Part shown: positions 1 through 10,596 of the stretch, piece by piece | Numbering within the stretch: position 1 is the first letter of the stretch | How the letters are laid out: each line of letters opens with the position of its first letter | NCBI RefSeq assembly: GCF_036322805.1 | Contig: NZ_AP027272.1 | Span: 3,162,001-3,226,000, forward strand | DNA length: 64,000 bases | Source: Planctobacterium marinum | GTDB taxonomy: Bacteria > Pseudomonadota > Gammaproteobacteria > Enterobacterales > Alteromonadaceae | Reading direction: 5' to 3' | Program-made: the position numbers and the translations under genes | Notes under the pieces: model-generated | The model's database searches: none | What the model saw: the letters and a program-made list of their open reading frames with translations, nothing else | Told to the model about the DNA's origin: nothing

Positions 1-473
1 CGGGTAAGGTGTTTTTGCTGTCACCACTGCGGATCCTCGGAATGTATTTCAGCCCGGTGAATTTTTATTATCTGCAAAATGACGCGGGAGAGTTCAGCCA
101 TCTATTGGCAGAGGTGAGTAATACTCCCTGGAATGAGCGCCACTGTTACCTGGTTGACCTCAAAGAGCAAAAAGATAGCGACAAGGCTTTTCACGTGTCA
201 CCGTATAATCCCATCGACATGCAATACCGATGGAATATCAAACCTCCCGGCAACAAACTATTCCTGCAACTGGACTGTTTAAAAACCGACAAACACTTTA
301 CTGCCGCTATTGGCTTAAAACGCATGGAATTAAGCAACAGCGTGATGCGCAAATCCTTATTCCAGTTTCCCCATATCACTTTGAAAACCCTGTTTGGCAT
401 TTACTGGCAAGCGTTAAAACTGTTTGCCAAACGCGTGCCCATATACGATCATCCCAAAAGCGCAGGACGATGA
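1..473 (+). CDS. DUF1365 family protein, 3' part of gene
   Basis: The frame is open to the left edge of the window, so the N-terminus lies outside; a GTG at position 9 is internal. What remains (about 156 residues) carries the DUF1365 signature: an RILG-FSPVNFYY segment, a VSNTPWNERHCYL stretch and a later HVSPYNPIDMQYRW motif. In this family the gene usually sits beside a flavin amine oxidase and a cyclopropane-fatty-acid synthase-like gene, in a light/stress-response lipid cluster; those partners would be upstream and are not visible. The biochemical activity of DUF1365 is not established. The stop is 16 bases from the end of the convergent Lon-family gene. Confidence 0.85.
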   Translation, partial: GKVFLLSPLRILGMYFSPVNFYYLQNDAGEFSHLLAEVSNTPWNERHCYLVDLKEQKDSDKAFHVSPYNPIDMQYRWNIKPPGNKLFLQLDCLKTDKHFTAAIGLKRMELSNSVMRKSLFQFPHITLKTLFGIYWQALKLFAKRVPIYDHPKSAGR

Positions 474-489
474 CTTCCAATCGGACTTG

Positions 490-2877
490 TTAGTCGTCCT
501 CTGCCCCGTTAATACAGTCAGAAATGCGCTTCAGTCTTTGCAGTGCTTTGAAGTTAACACTGCCTTTGGGAAACTTCCCTTTGGCTGAAAGTTTACCGGC
601 ATCAGTCCCGGTTAACAGGGTAACCGCTTCATCAACAGTTGCGACACAGTAGATATTGAATACCCCTTTTTTAACGGCTTCAACCACTTTACTGTCCAGC
701 ACTAGATTGATTTGGTTAGATTTAGGCACAACCACACCTTGGTTTCCGGTGAAGCCACGGTGCTGACAAAGTTTGAAAAAGCCTTCAATCTTTTCGTTGA
801 CGCCCCCGATAGATTGCACTTCACCATACTGGTTAATGGAGCCGGTTATCGCCAGCTCTTGTCTGACCGGAATCCCCGTAAGTGCAGACAACAAAGCAAT
901 AAGCTCAGCCAGCGACGCACTATCGCCATCTACATGACCATAGGATTGCTCAATGGCAATATTGGCTGATAGCGTGAGCGGAAAATCCTGTGCGTATTTA
1001 TGGCCAAGATAGCCAGTGAGCAACATAACTCCTTTGGAGTGAATGGGCTGACCTAACTCCACTTCTCTTTCGATATCAACGACACCATTGGAGCCTGCAT
1101 ACACCGTAGAGGTAATGCGCGCCGGAGTACCAAAGACACTATCGCCAATTTCCAGTACCGTCAGACCATTGACCTTACCCACAGCCTCTCCTTGGGTGTC
1201 GATAAGTACCTGACCTTCTTTGATATCGTCCAGTAATGCCTGGCTGATGCGACCACTGCGGCGTTTTTTCGCATCCAGCGCCTCATTAATATGGGAAACA
1301 TCTATTTCCAGCTCACCTTTTTGGCGACAGAAAAAGGCAGCTTCTTGCAACAGCTCAATCACGTCTGCAAAACGTGCCGAGAGACGTTCCTGATGCTCTG
1401 CCGTGCGCAAGCTATACTCTACTAACTTATGCATGGCAGGGTTAGAAATACTGGTAAGTTCAAGGCGTTTAACCTGGTTGCGCACTCGCCCGACAAAGTC
1501 AAACAAGTTGGTTTTATTCAGCTCAATTTCTGAATCAAAATCCACCAGCACGCGGAATAACTCCTCAAACTCGTCATCGTATTCCTGCAACATGTAATAC
1601 AAGTCGCGGGTTCCCAGCAAAATCACTTTTACATTCAGCGGGATCTGCTGCGGATTGAGGGTGATGGAGTTAACCATGCCGTAGTCGTGTTGGGAAATAT
1701 CCAGCTTCACTTCGCCAAACTTTAGCGCCAGCTTCAGGGATTCCCAGACAAAGGGTTGCTGAATCATTTTGTCGGCATCCAGCAGCAAATAACCACCATT
1801 GGCTTTGTGTAATGCACCTGGCCTTATCATGCGAAAATTAGTGAACAATGACCCTTGCACGTTGCTGTATTCAATGCGCCCGAAAATATTCTGATACGTC
1901 GGGTTAGGTTCATACACCACTGGGGCACCACTGTCGGGTTCATGAGTAGTGATGATATTCGGCAGATATTGCTCTTCTAATATGGTGCGTTTGTCATATT
2001 CGTCGTGCTTGTCTTCTTTGCTGTCAGGAGCCAACACCTCCACCACGATTTTCACCAAATCTGGCTTCATTTGTCGCAAGAACTTAAGGATCCCCAATTC
2101 GGCACTGTATTTGTGCTCTAGTTGTTTCAACAGGGGTTTTATGGCTTGTTCTGCGGTTTCTTTTTTGAGTTTGCGCAAACGCTCGGAAGACTCACGTTTC
2201 CACTGTGGCAACTCAATGAGTTTCTCATTGAGAATTTCTTCCAGTTCATCAATCAAATCGTAAAAGTACTGGCGCTTTTCGTCTGATAGTTTGGCAAAGT
2301 CTTCATCCTCGATAGGTTTGCCATCAATGATGGGAGAAAAACTGATGGTGCCGTCTTCTTCATACAAGGCGACATTCTTCTTCTGGGCGTAGATTTCTAT
2401 TTCATCAATAACTTTGTCGTAACGCTGATCATAATCACGGGCCACCGCTGCTTTTTTGCGTTGATAACCGGGGTTGTCATAAACCGCTGGAAAGGTATCC
2501 AATAGCTCATCTATCAGGCTATTGATTTCTTTAACAAGCTGCTTTCCCTCACCCGGCGTTAAGCGCAACGCAATGGGTTCCCGCTCATCATCAAAGTTAT
2601 TGATATAACACCAGTCAAATGGCGTGTCAGTTTTGCTTACAAATTTTTCAACGTATTCGTGCACCAGGGTATAGCGCCCTGTCGCGTGCTCACCCATTAC
2701 GTAAAGATTATAACCACTGGCATCGATACCAAGACCAAATTCCAGTGCTTCTCTGGCTCTCTCCTGACCAATAAAGGTACTGTGTAGCACCGCATCGTCT
2801 TTGAGTGCGTGATTGATCAAACGCTTGTGAATATTGGCGGACAGATGTTCTGGTTCCAGCGGCGCAATTGGCTTCAT
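490..2877 (-). CDS. Lon-family ATP-dependent protease (YcbZ/LonH-like)
   Basis: A 795-residue protein with the AAA_32 plus Lon-protease architecture typical of the YcbZ group, which lacks the N-terminal LON substrate domain of classical Lon. The P-loop near residues 62-70 is GEHATGRYT, with Arg where most AAA proteins have Lys, as is usual in this group. A long charged helical insertion spans roughly residues 150-270. The C-terminal peptidase domain shows the Ser-Lys dyad: Ser653 in GDSAS and Lys696 in GGVNEK. Expected role is cytoplasmic ATP-dependent protein turnover. The gene stands alone, divergent from the START-like gene at 3008, with a 130-bp shared promoter gap. The ATG start matches the family N-terminus (MKPIAPLEPEHL). 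Confidence 0.93.
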   Translation of the reverse strand: MKPIAPLEPEHLSANIHKRLINHALKDDAVLHSTFIGQERAREALEFGLGIDASGYNLYVMGEHATGRYTLVHEYVEKFVSKTDTPFDWCYINNFDDEREPIALRLTPGEGKQLVKEINSLIDELLDTFPAVYDNPGYQRKKAAVARDYDQRYDKVIDEIEIYAQKKNVALYEEDGTISFSPIIDGKPIEDEDFAKLSDEKRQYFYDLIDELEEILNEKLIELPQWKRESSERLRKLKKETAEQAIKPLLKQLEHKYSAELGILKFLRQMKPDLVKIVVEVLAPDSKEDKHDEYDKRTILEEQYLPNIITTHEPDSGAPVVYEPNPTYQNIFGRIEYSNVQGSLFTNFRMIRPGALHKANGGYLLLDADKMIQQPFVWESLKLALKFGEVKLDISQHDYGMVNSITLNPQQIPLNVKVILLGTRDLYYMLQEYDDEFEELFRVLVDFDSEIELNKTNLFDFVGRVRNQVKRLELTSISNPAMHKLVEYSLRTAEHQERLSARFADVIELLQEAAFFCRQKGELEIDVSHINEALDAKKRRSGRISQALLDDIKEGQVLIDTQGEAVGKVNGLTVLEIGDSVFGTPARITSTVYAGSNGVVDIEREVELGQPIHSKGVMLLTGYLGHKYAQDFPLTLSANIAIEQSYGHVDGDSASLAELIALLSALTGIPVRQELAITGSINQYGEVQSIGGVNEKIEGFFKLCQHRGFTGNQGVVVPKSNQINLVLDSKVVEAVKKGVFNIYCVATVDEAVTLLTGTDAGKLSAKGKFPKGSVNFKALQRLKRISDCINGAEDD

Positions 2878-3007
2878 AATTTCCTTAGCATATCGGCATT
2901 TTGCTTATTTTCATGTCTAGTGAAACTTGATTATTTGTCGCTGTCAAACCATGATTCGCTAAAGGCAATTCTTTGCCCAATTTTCACTCGAATTTTCGGA
3001 CTAAATT

Positions 3008-3547
3008 ATGCAAATTAAAAAAACCATCGCTTCTTTATTAGTGTCCGTTTCTTGCTGTTTAACAGCACAAGCAGAAGTATTAAGTGTTGCAGAGCACGGC
3101 TTTATCATTGAAAACAGCATCACTACCGATGCATCGCAACAGGAAGCCTGGCGAGCCCTTATCGACCATCCCGACAAATGGTGGCCCGCAGATCACACCT
3201 GGTGGGGCAAGGCAGAAAACCTCAGTATTGATGAGCAAGCGGGCGGCTGTTTTTGCGAAATCTCAGGTAATAACTCTGCAGAGCACATGCGCATTAGTTT
3301 TGTAGACCAATACAACCTGTTGCGCATGACAGGTGGCTTGGGACCATTGCAGGGTATGGGCATGCATGGTGCTCTAGACTGGAGTTTTTCTGTAAGCGAA
3401 GAGGGTAAAACCCAAATTAGCCTGAAATACACGGTAACCGGGATCAATCCCGGTGGTTATGACACCCTCGCGCCAATTGTGGATAAGGTACAGGCACAAC
3501 AGCTTGCTGGTTTACTTAACTTTATAAATGCGCAACAGGACAAGTGA
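3008..3547 (+). CDS. secreted SRPBCC (START-like) domain protein
   Basis: A 179-residue protein. Residues 1-22 form a Sec signal peptide (two Lys, hydrophobic core, cleavage near AQA). The rest resembles the SRPBCC/polyketide-cyclase fold: an ITTDASQQEAWRALIDHPDKWW opening in which the domain's first strand is followed by the helix, then a tryptophan-rich WWPADHTWWG stretch and a C-terminal amphipathic helix. Such domains bind hydrophobic ligands; the ligand here is unknown. A periplasmic location is inferred from the signal peptide and is less common than the cytoplasmic form. The gene is divergent from the Lon-family gene and convergent with the metallopeptidase gene, whose stop lies 3 bases away, so it is probably monocistronic. 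Confidence 0.75.
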   Translation: MQIKKTIASLLVSVSCCLTAQAEVLSVAEHGFIIENSITTDASQQEAWRALIDHPDKWWPADHTWWGKAENLSIDEQAGGCFCEISGNNSAEHMRISFVDQYNLLRMTGGLGPLQGMGMHGALDWSFSVSEEGKTQISLKYTVTGINPGGYDTLAPIVDKVQAQQLAGLLNFINAQQDK

Positions 3548-3550
3548 TAA

Positions 3551-5032
3551 CTATTTGTCCCTCTTTGTGTCGACCGCTTCAATGGTTAACTGGTTAATTT
3601 TATCCAGCAGTTTCTGGGCTCGCTTTTTGGTGGGTTCACTGTGTGTCCAATTAATCACGTTATTCAAAAAAAAGCGCCCGTACTCAGTTTTCCCAGCTTC
3701 CACCATATAATATCCAGCAACATGATTTGCGTGTACGCCGGAAGGTTCCATTTGATATTGTGCTATCGCATAATCAATCGCCTTTTGGCGTTGCCCTAGA
3801 CTCCAGGCCACCTCAGCTAATGTTCTATATACAGAGGCTGTTACTTTTAGATTTTCAGCGATGAGTAATTGCGCGTAAGCTTTAGTGTACAAACTCTGTT
3901 CATTGCGCTTTTTAGCCAGGGTTATGTACGTTTTTGCGATATGCAGGTGAGTCTCCCACGTTTTTTTGTCACTGCTTAATGCCTCGTTGAGCATGGCATC
4001 AGAATAACTAAAGTCGCCCTGCAGCGCAGCGTTATTCGCTTCATAGGCCAAAGCCAAGCTTACTTTGTTTTGCAGCGCTATCTGGAAATATTTTTGATTG
4101 ACCTCGGGGATTCTCTTATAGGTGAGCTGAGAGTAAAACAGTGCAGCCTCGGCGTCTGAAACAGAACTTTCAGTAACCTTAAGGTTTATTTTCGGCCGCG
4201 CCATGCGCATGGCAGTATTGCGCCGCTTTTTAGCATAACCGATAAGGGTTTTATTGAATTCTTCTGGCTTGATATTAAAAGCTTGTTCAAAAGCTTGTGA
4301 CGAGTTAATGCCCTCGTTGAACAAGCGAAGATATTGTTGTAGTTGCGGGTTGTAGTTCTTCTCACCATTAAACTCACCCGCAATCAAATAATGTGTAGCT
4401 AGCCACGAAGACACATAAAACTTATATTGGTAATTGTCCGTTTTATCTTGCGACTTACTTTGGTTAGTCTGCTCTATGAGCTTTTGAAACGACAAGGTGC
4501 CAGAATACTTTAAGTACCGCATATAATGTTCAGGGCGACTACCAAAAGTAATAGAGTCATCATCAATCTCAACAACGCCAAAAAAGGTTGCTAGTCCCTC
4601 GTCATACCAGGTGGGATATTGATAAGGTACAGAAGCCCTGACAATGTAATGCAGATATTCATGGAACAGCACAAAATTATCTTCGATGCTGGACTCTTCA
4701 GGCCCTATAACCAGATAGGGGCCGCTACTGTTGTAAAAACCCGCCGCATTCATGTTTCCGCGGATCTCGCTGTAATCATTGCTATCTGAAAAGGCATAAA
4801 TGCGCATCGGAGCGAGTTTTACGTTTGGATCTAAGCCCAGCATTGCATACACCGCATAGCGGTATACTTCAAAATACTCTAGTTTTGCTCTGGCTCTTTG
4901 AGCGTCATATTGTGCATAAAACTCAAAATTGGGAGTAGATAGTAAAGTCCATTCATCTGTATCCGCATAGCTTGAAGAGCCGCAGACCAAAAACAGTAAT
5001 AGTGCGATAAAAAGGCGAAAACTAGACTTCAT
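3551..5032 (-). CDS. periplasmic zinc metallopeptidase (gluzincin-like) with TPR repeats
   Basis: About 493 residues. I start it at the ATG at 5032 rather than the TTG two codons earlier; both precede a clear signal peptide ending near SSYA. The N-terminal half has a gluzincin-type site, His-Glu-x-x-His (HEYLH, about residues 126-130 counted from the TTG) followed 17 residues later by YDEGLATFF, whose Glu is the likely third zinc ligand. This matches the peptidase MA/DUF1570 style. The C-terminal half (about 290-480) is built of TPR-like helix pairs. Predicted role: exported zinc peptidase with a protein-interaction scaffold; substrate unknown. It resembles the separate HExxH plus repeat protein at 19440-20834 in general design only. 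Confidence 0.75.
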   Translation of the reverse strand: MKSSFRLFIALLLFLVCGSSSYADTDEWTLLSTPNFEFYAQYDAQRARAKLEYFEVYRYAVYAMLGLDPNVKLAPMRIYAFSDSNDYSEIRGNMNAAGFYNSSGPYLVIGPEESSIEDNFVLFHEYLHYIVRASVPYQYPTWYDEGLATFFGVVEIDDDSITFGSRPEHYMRYLKYSGTLSFQKLIEQTNQSKSQDKTDNYQYKFYVSSWLATHYLIAGEFNGEKNYNPQLQQYLRLFNEGINSSQAFEQAFNIKPEEFNKTLIGYAKKRRNTAMRMARPKINLKVTESSVSDAEAALFYSQLTYKRIPEVNQKYFQIALQNKVSLALAYEANNAALQGDFSYSDAMLNEALSSDKKTWETHLHIAKTYITLAKKRNEQSLYTKAYAQLLIAENLKVTASVYRTLAEVAWSLGQRQKAIDYAIAQYQMEPSGVHANHVAGYYMVEAGKTEYGRFFLNNVINWTHSEPTKKRAQKLLDKINQLTIEAVDTKRDK

Positions 5033-5275
5033 AAACAATCCGTGTAATGCAAAATGAGAGAACTTTTAAACGCCTCTGATTGTATGTGTATCCTCAAAGA
5101 TTGACAACACGCAATGGCTCTTGGCAAAGTAACCGAAAAATTCTGCTTCATATCGCCCTGGATACGTAATTAACGGTTGTTCAGCAATAGCGCTCTGAGT
5201 TATTCTTAGCGCAATTTTATCTCTCGCAAAATGAATGCCGAGACAGCGAATAAAGTAGTTTAAACGGAATCCTGA

Positions 5276-7857
<2,582 letters not shown>

Positions 7858-7858
<1 letters not shown>

Positions 7859-8385
7859 TGACTGGCCGCAGCCCCCGTCGCCTCTTTTGGCTATTGCTTG
7901 TGGTCGCAGCCCTGCTCACCAGTGGTTGTGGCTTCAAGCTGCGCAATGACTTTCAACTGGACCCGCGCTTTCAAAAAGTTCGGGTACTCAACGCCAGTCA
8001 AAAAACGCCGCTTACGGAAACGTTGATCAAACGCTTGGATATTTATTCCGCGGACGTTATCAATCGCAGTAATCCGAAACAGCATCATGAATTTTCGGTG
8101 CCCACCCTGTTTGTTATGCCAGAGCGGTTGGAACGCAAGCTACTCTCGCTTTTTCCCACGGGACAGGTGGCAGAGTATGAACTGCTGTATTATTGCCAAT
8201 ACCAATTGCAGATGCCAAACGGCGATATCCAGGACTATTCATTTGAGCTTACCCGCGAATATCAAGATGATCCCGATCAGGTGCTGGCGAAATCCAGAGA
8301 GCTTAACCTGATATTGTCGGAAATGCGTCGTCAGGCGGCGGATCGCATTATTCGTCAGCTCAGCAAAAACAAATATCAAAACTGA
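7858..8385 (+). CDS. lptE: LPS-assembly lipoprotein LptE
   Basis: Outer-membrane lipoprotein that plugs the LptD barrel and helps insert lipopolysaccharide in the outer leaflet. It starts with GTG sharing its G with the leuS stop. The first 25 residues are a lipoprotein signal with the lipobox LTSGC, so the mature protein begins at Cys24 or nearby, followed by the typical LptE start GFKLR. The 175-residue length and the position between leuS and holA are both typical. Its own stop overlaps the holA start (TGATG). Confidence 0.95.
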
Positions 8386-9419
8386 TGCAAGTTTACCCTA
8401 ATCAGTTAAGCGCACAGCTGAACAAAAGCTTACCGAATCAAATTTTGCTGTTCGGCGAAGAGCCCCAGCAAAAACTGGAAGCCTTGCAGAAGATTCGCGA
8501 CACCGCTCAACAGCAGGGTTTTACTGAGCGTCATAGTCTGGTGGCCGACAACCAATTTGAGTGGCAAAACCTGGTGGATGCCTATCAAAGTATGAGTTTG
8601 TTTGCTGAAAGACAACTCATAGAGTTGGAAATTCCCACCGGTAAACCCGGTACCGAAGGTGCCAAAACCCTGTTGGAAATCAGCGCTAAAGACAATCCCG
8701 ATATCGTTTTAGTGGTGCATGGCGGTAAAATCGGTAAAGACGTACAAAATACCAAATGGTTTAAAGCCTTAGATAAACAAGGCATTTATGTGCCTTGTTT
8801 CGTGCTTGAAGGAAACCGACTGGCACAATGGATCTCAGGAAAACTCAGTGAAAATGGCATCAATAACACCCCGGAGTTAGTGGGCTTTTTCTGCGATTTT
8901 TTCGAGGGTAATTTGATTGCTGCCGTGCAGGAAATGGAAAAGCTGAAACTGCTCTTTCCCGACGGTAACGTATCCAGGCAAGATATCTCTGGCATGGTGT
9001 CAGAGCAATCTCGTTACAACGTATTCCAGTTGACCGATGCTATTTTAGCTGGCGATGCCCAGCGTAGTATTAAGTTATTGGGACGACTGGAAAGCGAAGG
9101 TATTGAACCCGTGGTTATCTGCTGGGCACTGGTGAGAGAATGGCAAGTGTTGGACGCGCTATCGTCAGCTATGGCTCTTTCCCATCCCACAGACAGGGTG
9201 TTCAGCCAGCACCGAATATGGAAAAACAAGCAGTCTGCTTATCTCAATTTGCTAAGGCGCCTTGATCAGCAACAATTAATGGAAATCAGGGATAAACTAT
9301 CAGCCTTTGATGTTGCAGTGAAAAGCAGTGCAATTAAGCGTCCCTACGTGGAACTTTGTCACTTGTGTTTGTTATTTATGCCGATGGCATTAACAAACCT
9401 GCAAATGGATTATGCTTGA
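8385..9419 (+). CDS. holA: DNA polymerase III delta subunit
   Basis: Clamp-loader subunit that opens the beta sliding clamp. The 344-residue length and the N-terminal start (MQVYPNQLSAQLNKSLPNQILLFGEEP) fit HolA. The N-terminal half resembles the AAA-like domain that is inactive for ATP hydrolysis; the C-terminal half is the helical collar domain. Start and preceding stop overlap as TGATG, so it is coupled to lptE. In most relatives nadD follows directly; here the gene is followed by a 269-bp inverted-repeat element and then rsfS. Confidence 0.95.
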   Translation: MQVYPNQLSAQLNKSLPNQILLFGEEPQQKLEALQKIRDTAQQQGFTERHSLVADNQFEWQNLVDAYQSMSLFAERQLIELEIPTGKPGTEGAKTLLEISAKDNPDIVLVVHGGKIGKDVQNTKWFKALDKQGIYVPCFVLEGNRLAQWISGKLSENGINNTPELVGFFCDFFEGNLIAAVQEMEKLKLLFPDGNVSRQDISGMVSEQSRYNVFQLTDAILAGDAQRSIKLLGRLESEGIEPVVICWALVREWQVLDALSSAMALSHPTDRVFSQHRIWKNKQSAYLNLLRRLDQQQLMEIRDKLSAFDVAVKSSAIKRPYVELCHLCLLFMPMALTNLQMDYA

Positions 9420-9444
9420 GAAAGCTCAAAAGCATTAAATGTAT

Positions 9445-9713
9445 TATACCCAAACTACCTCAAGATACTCGACTTCAGCGGGAGGATAAAAGGATTTAGG
9501 CAAGGTAAATTGTAGATGGCATGGTTGTTCTCACGTCGAAACAATTTAACGCCGCATGAATGCTTTTAGGCCCCGCCCTTCGGGAGCTTCACAGCGCTTC
9601 CATTACTGTGTTGCACTTGTTTGAAAGGTTGCCGACATTCCTACTCAAGTGCGCCTTGTACTGAAAGCGCTGTGATAGCTCTGAAGCTGGCATCTTGAGG
9701 TGATTTGGGTATA
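9445..9713. repeat. 269-bp MITE-like element with ~24-bp terminal inverted repeats
   Basis: The left end TATACCCAAACTACCTCAAG and the right end, read in reverse complement as TATACCCAAATCACCTCAAG, match except at three positions, and both continue with GAT. Inside is a second inverted pair, AGCTTCACAGCGCTTCCA near 9590 against AGCTATCACAGCGCTTTCA read backwards from near 9680, so the transcript could fold into a long imperfect hairpin. No open frame of note lies inside. The outer TATA/TA may include a duplicated TA target. It fills the gap between holA and rsfS. I call it a non-autonomous repeat from its structure; whether it is multicopy cannot be seen here. Confidence 0.75.
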
Positions 9714-9804
9714 TGTAATCACTTTTAATGACGTTATTTTATAAGCCATCCCATTGCGGTTGCTTTATACTAAAGTAGTAGAGTAAATGAAATCAGGAGA
9801 AAAA

Positions 9805-10122
9805 TTGGAGCACGAAGAACTTAAACGCTTCGTTAAACACCAAATCGAAGACGTAAAAGGCAGAGACATTATTGATATTGATGTAACCGGTAAAAGTAGT
9901 GTTACCGACACCATGTTAATATGTTCAGGCAATTCCAAACGACACGTTGTCTCAATCGCGCAGAACCTTGTGCAGCAAAGCAAACAGTTAGGCGAAAAAC
10001 CATTAAATGTCCAAGGCCAAGATACCGGCGAATGGGTATTGATAGATTATGGTGACGTTGTGGTTCACGTCATGCAGGACGAAACCCGAGATTTTTATCA
10101 GTTAGAAAAAATTTGGAATTAA
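9805..10122 (+). CDS. rsfS: ribosomal silencing factor RsfS
   Basis: Binds ribosomal protein uL14 and blocks subunit joining in starved cells. Family motifs are clear: KGRDIIDIDVTGKSSVTD, a GNSKRHV segment and DYGDVVVHVM. I prefer the TTG at 9805, because an AGGAGA stands 4 bases before it and it gives 105 residues, the usual length. An in-frame ATG at 9787 would add six residues but has no visible ribosome binding site. rlmH begins on the base after the stop, so the two are co-translated as in other gammaproteobacteria. Confidence 0.93.
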   Translation: MEHEELKRFVKHQIEDVKGRDIIDIDVTGKSSVTDTMLICSGNSKRHVVSIAQNLVQQSKQLGEKPLNVQGQDTGEWVLIDYGDVVVHVMQDETRDFYQLEKIWN

Positions 10123-10593
10123 ATGCACATTAATGTCGTTGCCGTAGGCAACAAAATGCCAGACTGGGTCAGCCGTGGCGTAGAGGAGTATTTGCGCCGA
10201 ATGCCACCCGACTATCGGGTATCATTCACCGAAATCCCGCCGGGTAAACGCACGAAAAATGCCGACATTGCGCGAATTTTGCAAAAAGAGGGCGAGCTTA
10301 TTCAAAACGCCATCCCCAAAGGCAATAGAGTAATCGCATTAGAGGTTACAGGCGCTGCGTGGGACACCCATAAATTGGCGCAGAACATGGAAAAGTGGCA
10401 ACTGGATGGGCGCAATGTTAGCCTTATGATTGGCGGCCCGGAAGGATTATCCAAAGATTGTTTGAACCTTGCTGAACAAAAATGGTCACTATCTCCATTG
10501 ACACTTCCTCATCCTCTGGTGCGCATCATCGTAGCAGAGAGTCTTTTCCGGGGTTGGTCGCTAAACAATAACCACCCATATCACAGAGAGTAA
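10123..10593 (+). CDS. rlmH: 23S rRNA (pseudouridine1915-N3)-methyltransferase RlmH
   Basis: SPOUT-family enzyme that methylates pseudouridine 1915 in helix 69 of 23S rRNA on the assembled 70S ribosome, using S-adenosylmethionine. The 156-residue length is standard. The SAM-binding trefoil knot is seen in MIGGPEG and in [16 protein letters not shown], and the C-terminus carries the conserved NHPYHR. The ATG directly follows the rsfS stop; mrdA starts 3 bases after this stop. Confidence 0.97.
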   Translation: MHINVVAVGNKMPDWVSRGVEEYLRRMPPDYRVSFTEIPPGKRTKNADIARILQKEGELIQNAIPKGNRVIALEVTGAAWDTHKLAQNMEKWQLDGRNVSLMIGGPEGLSKDCLNLAEQKWSLSPLTLPHPLVRIIVAESLFRGWSLNNNHPYHRE

Positions 10594-10596
10594 AGG

